From the NCBI GenBank assembly GCA_014529385.2, contig CM043942.1, positions 106,442,141 to 106,506,140 on the forward strand: a DNA stretch of 64,000 nucleotides, given 5' to 3'. Below the pieces are notes generated by a model that saw only the letters and a list, made by a program, of their open reading frames with translations, had not been told where the DNA came from and made no database searches. A program made the position numbers and the translations under genes. This DNA comes from Adiantum capillus-veneris (taxonomy: Eukaryota > Streptophyta > Polypodiopsida > Polypodiales > Pteridaceae). How positions within the stretch are numbered: position 1 is the first letter of the stretch; each line of letters begins with the position of its first letter. Shown piece by piece: positions 35,147-43,817 of this stretch.

Positions 35147-37292
35147 ATGGCAAGGACCAAGAAGACTGCAAGGAAGGTTGATAAGCCTCTATCCAAAGAT
35201 GAAGAAGAAGCTCAGCCTAGCAAAGCTTTAGCTGGTACTTCAAAACCAAAGGAGAGCACATCTCAGAGGAAGGACCCTAAACCAAGCACACCTGACCCTC
35301 AACAAAGCAAAAGAAAAACTACACATCAGAGGAAAGCTTTGAAGCCAGTGCAGCTTAAGCCTCTCCTTACAAAGAGAAAGTTCAAGCAGGGGGTCAAATG
35401 TCTAAGAGAGATAAGGAAGGCCATAAAGGCCATCAATCTTGCATTTCCCAAACTGCCCTTCTAAAGACTATGCAGACAAGTTGCAGAGGAGTACAAGATT
35501 GACATGAGGTGGACTAGAAATGCATTGGCATGTATCCAGGAGGCTTCTGAGGACTTTATGATTGAGCTTTTCCAAGATGCCTATATCTGTGCAGCTCATG
35601 CCCATAGGGTTACTTTGATGGACAAAGACATGATCACCCTCAGGAGGCTGAGATACAGGTTTTCAAGAATGTTGGAGCCTGTCCCTATGCATGATATTAA
35701 GGCCTTTAATATTCTCAACATTCCTCCATGGAGGAAGCCCAAGGAGCCTGAAGTAGGAGTAGTTGATATTACTGAAGAAGAGGAAAAGGAAAGGAAAAAG
35801 AGAGCAAAGGAAGACAAGGAAATTGCAGAGAGAAAGGAGCTTGACCTGTTGGAACCTCAACTAGTGCCCCTCTTGAGGAGTGTCAATCCTACTGGTTTTT
35901 TTGTCGCTCTATTCAGTGAGGAGGATCCTAGGGAGGATTACAATTCACTTGACTCTGAGACCTTGGAAATTCTCAAGGACTGGACCAAGGAGATCAATTC
36001 TCCACTCCTTATCACATGCCTCAGGTTGTTTTTTTTTTTCCTATGTATTTTTGTTTATAGCAAGAACTCTTTATATAACAATATCTTGTACCAGGTTAAT
36101 GATGCATACATATGAGCCATACCTTCAACAAAAGGTGGAATTTTTAGACCCTTCTATCTCCCACTTTCTCAGGACAGAGACAAATATTAGAGAGCTCACA
36201 AAGTGGTTGATTCATGTGGACTTGGAAATCTGTGAAATTTTCTTGATTCCTTATCATGAGAGGTAAGTTTCCTACCTACACCTTGTGAAGAGAATTTACT
36301 AATTCATGTTAGAAGGCTAACTGAGGCTTGTTTTTATAGCTCACATTGGAGTTTAATTGCAATTGATATTGTGAAAAGAAAATGCTACTTTGTCAATTCT
36401 CTTGCTGGAGTACATGGTCAAGCAAAATTGTAAGTATAGTAGCAGACACATTTTGTAAACCACAAGTAGAACCTCAAGCACATACTTTTAATAAAGAATT
36501 TTGGACAGTGTTGCTACAAGATTTATAGAGACACTGGAGAATTGTCCACCCATGCCAAAGATGGTGACTGAAATCCAATTTTCAGTTGTGAAGGTTGGAA
36601 TTCTTTATGCTTTGTTCACTTCAATGGATTATCCTCAAATATCTTTTCCCATAAATACATGTAATGAGTTGCAGGTTCCAATCCAGCCTGAAAGCCATTC
36701 ATGTGGATGGAGGGTAGTGACAAATGCCAAGCTCCTCTTGGACTTCATATACTACAATGACAATCAGAATGTAGAAGTATAGCATATTTCATATTTGCTA
36801 GCTGTATTTTTTCTCATTTTATTGTTCCTAAAACTTGCTTTCTATTGCCTTGTATAGATCAACAGAGAGTGCTATAGTGAGAACCATGTATGGTTGACAA
36901 GAGCAAAGATTATCAAGTATATGATTGAAGCAAATGGACGACTGCAAGAGGTATTTAAAGATGATGATGCTGAAGAGCTAGAAAAGGCAAAGGGGAAAGC
37001 AAAACTAGAAAAGGCAAAGGGGAAAGCAAAACTAGAAGAGGCAAAGGGGAAAGCAAAGCTAGAAAAGGCAAAGGGGAAAGCAAAACTAGAAGAGGAAAAG
37101 GGAAGTGAAGAGGAAGAAGAGAGTGGTGAGCAGGAAAAGGCAAGTGAAGAGATGGATGATAAGAGAAAGAGGAAGCAGCCCTCAAGCCCTCCTGCCAAAG
37201 AGCCCACAAGAAAATCTCCCAGGACAAAAGAGCCCACTACAAAAGCACCAACCCCTAGGGACAGGAAAACTCCTGGCAGAAAACTATTCTAG
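35147..37292 (+). CDS. Histone H3/CENH3-like domain fused to an Ulp1-type cysteine protease, one in-frame stop
   Basis: Six exons (35147-36024, 36095-36262, 36340-36429, 36509-36593, 36675-36776, 36858-37292) with 70-81 bp GT-AG introns keep phase through 586 codons. Residues 1-10 are MARTKKTARK, the H3 tail start with Lys4 and Lys9. After a long Lys/Ser/Pro tail, the histone fold runs at about 82-172: LREIRK, KLPF, RWTRNALACIQEASEDF, LFQDAYICAAHAHRVTLM. RWT and LFxDA...RVTLM are closer to plant CENH3 than to standard H3. Codon 106, right after KLPF, is TAA. Further on an Ulp1/C48 protease shows His351 (HWSL), Asn368 at the usual Asp site, Gln411 and Cys417 (HSCGW). The tail repeats KAKGKAKLE and ends Lys/Pro-rich. 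If the stop is real, only the tail and first helix are made. Confidence 0.8.
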
Positions 37293-37299
37293 CTTTTTG

Positions 37300-37535
37300 T
37301 AGCCCACTTGTATCAAGCTTCCCACTTGTATCCAATTGTCTATTCTATAGCCCTTTGTATCAAGCTTGTATCAAGCTTTTTGCAGCCCACTTGTATCAAG
37401 CTTCCCACTTGTATCTAATTGTAGCCCACTTGTATCAAGCTTCCCACTTGTATCCAATTGTCTATTCTATAGCCCACTTGTATCCAATTGTCTATTCTAT
37501 AGCCCACTTGTATCCAATTGTCTATGTAATTGCAA
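37300..37535. repeat. Minisatellite after the histone-protease gene
   Basis: Irregular tandem copies of CCCACTTGTATCCAATTG, TCTATTCTATAG and TTGTATCAAGC, with higher-order units of about 30 bp. Located in the 3' untranslated space. Confidence 0.9.
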
Positions 37536-37663
37536 ATATTTGAAATTGAATACATTTTGATCACCTTGTTTTAAGACTCTGTTACAAAATCAAATCATTG
37601 AAGTAAAATCATTGATTTTTGGAAAAGTTGCATTTCAATAACAAAATAAAGATCCTTTTAGAT

Positions 37664-37765
37664 CTTTATTTCAATAAGATCCTTGAAGGTCATGTGATAC
37701 AAAACAAGATCCTTGCAGGTCATGTGATACAAAATAAGATCCTTGCAGGTCATGTGTTACAAAAT
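37664..37765. repeat. Three tandem copies of a 30-bp unit
   Basis: AAGATCCTTGCAGGTCATGT followed by GATACAAAA is repeated three times with few changes. It lies between the stops of the two convergent genes. Confidence 0.9.
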
Positions 37766-37780
37766 TGCTTTAAAGGATGT

Positions 37781-39085
37781 TCAAGGCACCAAATGTACAA
37801 TGCCATCCAAGATGTCCTTGCACTGTAGCCTCTTTTCATTCCTTTTTGATACCTACAAAAATAGCCCAAGTTAAATAAAGAACCAATAAGAGAACAAGAG
37901 ACTTTTAGGGATAACAGTTACCTTTCCACCATTTATTTGAAAGCAGAATGTTGTGGGCAGTTCAATTTCATCATTTTGCAGGTCCAATCTCAATTGATGT
38001 AAGCTACACATGCCTCTTATCTTTACAATTGACAGATGCTCATTGTTTACCCATATATCAATGTCTTCTATTGGGCTGTCAATGAAGTCCTCCATGTCTT
38101 GATCAAGTGGAGTTAGCTGACCACCAACATAGTGCCATCTTCTGTAATAAAATGACATAATGAAGTTTTGTGTCCCTATCATGTATTTGCAAGCAATTGA
38201 GCCAGCTTGCACATTACAAGTGATTCCATTCACTGTTTTGGTGTTCCAACCATCATCCACAAATTCAAGTACATTTGCTGAGTCTAAAGTCTTCACTGAA
38301 AACATTGTTCTAGATTTTCTGACTTCAGCATTAGAGAAGAAGTCTACAAAAATTGTAATGGGCATGAATATAGAAATTCTACTCTGTTTGCTTGCTATGT
38401 TTGCTTTCAAACACTTTTGAATCTCACAAAACAGTTTGCACCTGTAGCCCTCACTTGTATTTGAGCTAGGGAGTGACCATTCTCCACTTTTGAAATCAGG
38501 CAAGTCTAGCTTGGTTGTGGCTCCAAGTTCTCCAGTCCTTCTAGAAGGAACATAATAATGGTCAAAGAAGAATATTCCATTCTCTGCCAATGAACCCTTA
38601 GTCCTTCCCTTGTATATTTCTTCACCAATTGATCCATGACACACATCCAGAATATTTATAACACATTCTAATGGCTGCCATTCCATAATGTTTGAAGGAT
38701 ACAAATCTGTACAACAAATAACCTTATACAACATGCATTACAAATAAGAATTTAAGTTAAGAGACTTACAGTTTGGTCTATGTAATGGCAAAGCAGAACT
38801 CTCTGAGTTAATATGCAGATCTTTATGCATGTACACATGCTGCACCAGCACCTCTTTAATTGATTTTTTGTTGTCGCCAAAGCTGAAATCTTTAACAATG
38901 CCCTTCCATCCCGCCAAGAAAGAGTTTTTGGTGGAAGACTTTATTCTCTTGTTCTGTTGCATCAGTATCCACGTTCCTTTGTGTATAGTTATTGGAATCC
39001 ATTCTCCATTTTGATCAGTCATGTTGTAAGTGACAATGGCTTCAATGGAAGTTCTTGGTCGTTTTGATCGTGATGAAGATTCCAT
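37781..39085 (-). CDS. BAH-like protein (390 residues)
   Basis: Three exons, 39085-38770, 38706-37922 and 37852-37781, with GT-AG introns of 63 and 69 bp in consistent phase, encode 390 residues. The start MESSSRSKRPRTS holds a probable nuclear signal. Residues about 20-165 follow the BAH order: a GTWILMQ strand, AGWKGIVKDFSFGD, IKEVLVQHVYMHKD, YLYPSNIMEWQPLECV and GIFFFDHYYVPSRRTG. The last two match the BAH blocks 'L-S--D-vPle-i-gkc-V' and 'FfCr--Yd---g'. BAH modules often bind nucleosomes or methylated histone tails. The C-terminal half (about 180-390) is not recognised. The BAH call is pattern-based and could be wrong, but the gene model itself is strong. Confidence 0.65.
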
Positions 39086-39429
39086 GGTGAAAAAAGAAAT
39101 GAGCAGAGAAGTTTAGCCTGAGTTCAAGAGAAGAATAAGCAGAATGTGCAAAAAACGGTTCAAATCTGGAAAAGATCATGAGATAGAATCCAAACGTTGT
39201 TTTGTGATGACGACGTGCAAAATGAAAACATTATAATATGAGAAGTACGTCTTTCTAAAAGCGACAGCTATTGAATGCCTTTGCTCTTTTACTTGTTTAC
39301 ATTGCTATTTACCAGCTCAAAGTTGCGGTAAAGATAGAATATTTGCTTTTTTTGTGAGTTTTCAAAAATAGAGGTTCCGTAACGGAAGCTCTTCAACCAT
39401 TGGTTGAGACCACTCTCTCTCTACACGCT
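39086..39429 (-). promoter_or_regulatory. Right subterminal region and probable promoter of the BAH-like gene
   Basis: About 350 bp between the ATG at 39085 and the right terminal repeat. No clear TATA box is visible. A short inverted repeat, GAAGCTCTTCAACCATTGGTTGAG, lies near 39385. Confidence 0.3.
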
Positions 39430-39432
39430 AAA

Positions 39433-39464
39433 AGGCACAAAAATGACCTCAAAATTCCCCTAAT
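39433..39464 (-). repeat. Right terminal inverted repeat
   Basis: GGCACAAAAATGACCTCAAA...CCCCTAAT is the inverse of the left end with one mismatch in about 27 bp. GC follows on the right, as GC precedes the left end. Confidence 0.9.
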
Positions 39465-40992
39465 GCCTAATTGAGTTCATTTTTACAACAGGAGAAAATA
39501 TTTCATTGAAGTCAATACCTTTCTTTTGAGAAAAACCTTTTACCACAAGCCTAGACTTGTACCTTTTCTTCCCACCTTCTTCTTCCTTTAGCTTGTACAC
39601 CCATTTGTTTTGCAGTGCCCGCTTACCTTTAGGCAACTCAACCAACTCCCATGTTTGGTTGCGATGTAGTGAGTCCATCTCCACTTGCATGCTCTTCGTC
39701 CATTCTTCTTTGGATTCATGTTGCATAGATTCTTCATATGATTCCGGCTCTCCAGAATCTGAGATCAAGAGATGGTTGAAGGAAGGAACAAACCTTTCTG
39801 GAGGTCTACTTGCTCTTGTAGATCTTCGGGGAATAGGTTGAGGCTCCTCATTTGGTTGACGTTGTTGCACATTGTCACCGTTTGCAGTCCTTGAGTCTTC
39901 ACCGTCCTCAAGCTCCATGTACTCATCACATGTTTCTTTTGTTTGTTTTCTTTCCAAGTAATCTTTGTACATATTTTGTTTGTTAAAATTTACATCCCTA
40001 CTCCTTAAGATTTTACCATCTTCAGGATTCCATAGGCGATACCCAAAGTCTCCTTCTCCATAGCCAATGAAGAAACACTTTTTGGACTTTGCATCTAACT
40101 TTGATCTTAGGCTTCTATCTATGTGCATGAAAGCCTCACACCCAAACACTTTGAGAAATGCATAATTCACCGGTTTACCTGTCCATGCCTCTTCTGGAAC
40201 TCCCCCATCCAATGCCGTTGAGGGTGACCGATTGATTAAGTACACAGACGTACTTACAGCTTCCGCCCAAAGCTCAAGCGGTAAGCCTGCATGTAGCCGC
40301 ATGCTTCATGCTCGTTCCATGATTGTCCTGTTCATCCTTTCCGAAATCCCATTTTGTTGAGGTGTCCTTGGGGTTGTCCTTTGCCTCCGAATGCCATTGC
40401 TAGCACAAAAGCTTTCAAAAGCTTGGCTGCAATATTCGCCTCCATTGTCGGATCTGAGGCATTTAACCTTGGTACCTGTTTCATTCTCCACAAAGGCTTT
40501 CCACCTTTGAAATATGGAAAATACATCGGATTTATTCTTCATGACATAAACCCATGTTTTTCTAGTCGCATCGTCTATGAATGTTACATAGTATAATGAG
40601 CCACGAGGTGATGGTGTACTTGCAGGACCCCAAACATCAGAATGAACCAACTCAAGTTTTTTATTTTTTCTTTCATTTCCTAATTTTTGAAATTTTACCC
40701 TCTTTTGTTTACCATAAACACAATCTTCACAGAACTCTAAATCCACTTATTTCAAACCTGGTAGAAGCTTCTTTGTTTGAAGGATTTGCATTCCTTTAGC
40801 ACTCATATGCCCAAGTTGATAGTGCCACACTGCACTATCAACTTCTGTAGTTGCTGCACAAGCTGAAGGTTGCATGCTAACAGTACACAAGTAAAGTGTA
40901 CCGACCTTTTCTCCCTTGGCAACCACCAAAGATCCCTTTGAGATCTGCCACCGTTTATTTCCGAATGCAATGTTGTGACCTTCATCATCCAA
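39461..40992 (-). pseudogene. Copia pol: integrase and start of reverse transcriptase
   Basis: From 40992 leftward the reading shows GAG-pre-integrase (VWHYQLGHMSAKGMQIL), a zinc finger CEDCVYGKQKRVKF, and integrase (HSDVWGPAS, FIDDATRKTWVY, SDNGGEYCSQAFESFCASNG). It continues with PQQNGISERMNRTIMERA, AGLPLELWAEAVSTSVYLIN, a linker, and the start of reverse transcriptase (WVYKLKEEEGGKKRYKSRLV, FSPVVKMNSIR). In-frame stops lie near 40745 (TAA) and 40304 (TGA where the family has Arg). The reading ends at the transposon border. Confidence 0.93.
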
Positions 40993-41006
40993 TTGTCCTG
41001 TAGAGA

Positions 41007-42086
41007 TTAAATTTTTTCGAAGAGAAGGAACATGCCTAACATCTTTAAGCTTCCATTCATTTCCGTTAGCATTTTGACAGAAATTGTACCTTTGCCGACA
41101 ATCTCACAAGCTTCATCATCTCCCAAGTATACATACCCAAAATTACCTTTGGTGTAGTTTTGGAAATGTTGCTTGTGTGGTGTCGCATGGAATGAAGCCC
41201 CGGAATCTACTATCCAGGAATTAGACACATTGTCTAATGAGAGAATTAGAGCATCTTTCTCTACTTTACCTGCCACATTGGCCTCCGATGTTGGCTTGTT
41301 GTCTTGAGACTCTGTCTCCTTCTTCTTCTTGGACCAGCAATCCTTCTTGACGTGGCCCTTCTTGCCGCAGTTCCAACATTCAAGAACTGACTTTGTTCGT
41401 GACTTGCTCCGTCTTGAGCGATCACGACCCTTTTGGATTTTGAACCTCTCCTTAGGCCTTCCTCTTGTTTCCACTGAAAATGCAGCACTTGATGATTCTC
41501 CTGTGCTTCTCCTTCGTATTTCCTCGCTTAGGAGAACACCCACAACATCATCAAACTTAAGAGTATTTATACCAGAGATAGAATTACTTACAGCCATCAC
41601 AAGACTGTCCCAACTATCTGGTAGAGATGATAATATAAGGAGAGCTCGCACTTCCTCATTGAAATTGATTTTCACCGATCGAAGTTGACTTATGTTTGTG
41701 TTAAATTCATTTAGGTGTTCTGCAACTGAACCATTCTCTGCCATCTTTAGATTGAACAAGCGCTTCATAAGAAATACCTTATTGGATGCCAATGGTTTCT
41801 CGTAGAAGTCGTCAAGTGACTTCATCAAGTCCTCCGTGGTCTTCATCTCCGAAACATTGAAGGCCACTGTTGACGCCAAGCTTAACCGGATTGTTCCCAG
41901 TGCCTTTCGATCAAGGACAATCCATGCTTCATCTGCCATTGTTGCGGGCTTCTTCGCAAGACCGCCTAGTGGCAAATAGAGGTTCTTCTGGTAGAGATAG
42001 TCTTCAATCTGCATCTTCCAATGTTGGTAGTTTTTGCCGTTGAACTTCTCAATCTTGAGCTTCCCTTCCTCCGCCATAACTCCCAC
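41007..42086 (-). pseudogene. Copia gag and protease
   Basis: The ORF starts at 42086 region (MAEEGKLKIEKFNGKNYQHW), and the gag segment matches copia type (KALGTIRLSL, LFNLKMAENGSVAEHLNEF). A CCHC zinc knuckle (CWNCGKKGHVKKDC, about 41370) and the protease start (WIVDSGASFHATPHKQHF, about 41210) follow. It ends in a frameshift near 41000 before integrase. Confidence 0.93.
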
Positions 42087-42130
42087 TCAATTCAAGGAAT
42101 CCTTTCCTTGAGATAATTTAGCTACGAGCA

Positions 42131-42150
42131 AACCTTGCTCTGATACTAGT
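42131..42150 (-). other. Copia primer binding site
   Basis: On the minus strand, right after the LTR end, the sequence reads ACTAGTATCAGAGC. TATCAGAGC is the complement of the initiator-Met tRNA 3' end, the usual copia primer. Confidence 0.9.
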
Positions 42151-42903
42151 TGTTAGGAAATAAGACGTAGCTAAATAGATAATTGAGTAGATTACTTAAT
42201 GGAGAGAGACAGATTTATATACACGATATTATAGAGTAGAGAGAGAGAGAGAGTACACACAATATACGTGGTTCACCCAATGTGGGCTACGTCCACGGGA
42301 AAGCAGCCACTCAATGGCTTTAGTACTTCAAAACAAGAAGTAGTTTACAAAGGGATTATACCCTTAATGGAGCTCCCGCCTTGCTTCACTCTCACCACCT
42401 CACACTCACCTTGTTGCATCAACTTCACACTATGAAATGTGTGTAGAAATGGCCTCCTTTTATAGGCCAAAATGTCTACCCTCTCTTATGAGAGACAGCC
42501 ATGTGTAGCCGCCTTTGTGTGAATAAGTCCAAATCGGACCCTCCAATCCGCCCATGTGTGGCCGCCCTTGAGAAGACAAGTCCACTTTTGAATTCGGCCA
42601 CCGGCCACCGGCCATTGACTACCCGCCACCGGCCAACTGACCGGTTGTTTTCCGACCACTTTTCGGCCTCCGTCCGGCCATAATATTCTGGAAAAAAGGA
42701 ATATTCTGCCGAAAAAAAATGTCTCAGGGGCCTCCACCCCCGAGGCCTCTAAAGTTGCCCCTGATTCTTGTCCGTAAAATTTTTTGGCTTCCGATGAGTG
42801 ATTTTCCTTCATGCACGATGGCTTCTCCTCATAATGGGGGCCTTACAAATGTACGCTTTTACCACAGAAAATTACAAGGGTAAATCAGGCTCCATACTTA
42901 ACA
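42151..42903 (-). repeat. Copia LTR (5' LTR in element orientation)
   Basis: Partner of 27551-28307, with a shorter GA run and a 10-20 bp insertion near 42690-42710. Confidence 0.95.
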
Positions 42904-43325
42904 CTCCCCACCAGTTTGTCTCTCGTCTGACATTTACATTACAAAGAGAAATATAAGATTAAGCTTTCCACCCTACTCACTCATCTATAAATACGTACAC
43001 AAGTATATTAGCACACAAACACGTAGATACATATACATACTAGTAGAGCTAAGTAGAGGCTAGTAGTGCCAAAGGTCAAGTGCACCTCTTTAGGTATCAT
43101 CACAGTCTCAACCATGGTAAAACCAAAGGTACATTGCGGTAATCCATGCATGACTGGATCAATGACCGCAACATCACGATTGAAAAAGGACTATACGCAA
43201 GAGGAAGCTTCTAACCTTCGGGTGCTATGCTCCCATACTTAGTGCCTACATACATGCATAAACAAATATATAGGTACACACAAATATATATACATATACG
43301 TAATGTAGTCATCGTTTTGTGTTGG
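42904..43325 (-). mobile_element. CACTA family II, copy 2, right part
   Basis: Continues the element interrupted at 27550. The sequence is the inverse of about 12605-13070 in copy 1, with shared blocks GTCTCTCGTCTGACAT, AAACACGTAGATACATAT, CAAAGGTACATTGCGGTAAT and CATCGTTTTGTGTT. Likeness ends near 43325. No terminal repeat was identified here. Confidence 0.75.
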
Positions 43326-43817
43326 TTGCACCTAGACTCAACGTCTAAGTGATCAACTGATCGTACCATTACAATTCTAATGTAATGCAATAAGTAACTC
43401 CATTTCTCTCACTGAGCCTCTTTCTCTCTCTCTCTCTCCCCCTCTCGCTCTCCCCCTCTCGGTCGTGCAGTTGAACTATGAAGCATAAGCTCCATCCCAG
43501 AGTCATGCGCGTGCCTCCATGTAAAGCAAGCACTCTCAGCGATGAGAAGCCAAACATGACAGAGTTGTCGGAATCTAGGTGAATCAAAAAAAGAATCTTC
43601 TAAAATATGAGGAATCTCATGGCATGCTATATATCAGTAGATAGAGCTTGAAGAGGACATTCTAATTGTCAAACCTCCGTCAACTTTGGATTTTATTTGC
43701 AAAAATTTATCCATGCGCCCATTTTGGTAGAGAGAGGTAAAGTCAAACTCTTTAAAGGGCCCCTTTGTGAGTCCAAATTTTGCCTAATGTGGTACCTTTG
43801 GTGCTACGGACAAAGTC
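43326..43817. other. Spacer with likeness to CACTA family-I sequence
   Basis: No gene. The stretch 43590-43740 (ATATATCAGTAGATAGAGCTTG..., CAAACCTCCGTCAAC..., TTTATTTGCAAAA) resembles 20765-20890 inside the TNP2 gene, so part of it is probably old CACTA sequence. A CT-rich patch lies at 43418-43460. Confidence 0.4.

Larger units (their letters stand above)
29642..39460 (+). mobile_element. Four-gene DNA transposon, 9.8 kb, inserted in copia pol
   Basis: The ends are inverted repeats. The left reads GGGGAATTTTGAGGTCAC... and the right, inverted, GGGGAATTTTGAGGTCAT..., alike for about 27 bp with one mismatch and weaker likeness to about 50 bp. ATTA (or CATTA) before GGGG is also mirrored, so the true end may be ATTAGGGG with a 2-bp GC duplication. 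Deleting it joins copia codons for ...NSIR and LVLSL... without loss, as the copia family requires. Inside are four multi-exon genes in two tail-to-tail pairs: 29965-32604 (+), 32611-34104 (-), 35147-37292 (+), 37781-39085 (-). I do not recognise the superfamily. Confidence 0.85.
27551..42903 (-). mobile_element. Ty1/copia LTR retrotransposon, interrupted by a DNA transposon
   Basis: LTRs of 757 bp (27551-28307) and 753 bp (42151-42903) both run TGTTAGGAAATAAG...CATACTTAACA. The target duplication CTCCC flanks it (27546-27550 and 42904-42908), and the CACTA sequence joins across it. Gag, protease, integrase, reverse transcriptase and RNase H lie on the minus strand. Without the inserted transposon the element is about 5.5 kb. 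The LTRs differ at roughly two to three dozen sites plus small indels, about 3-4% by eye. Nonsense codons and a frameshift mean this copy is dead. Confidence 0.95.

Noticed and set aside
35147-36024. An ordinary host histone H3 gene that happens to lie here
   Set aside because: The histone region is fused in frame, through five introns, to a protease domain. It lies between terminal inverted repeats inside a copia gene, and the core is far from standard H3.
37300-37765. CRISPR-like array from the regular repeats
   Set aside because: The repeats are direct minisatellite units without unique spacers, in plant nuclear DNA.
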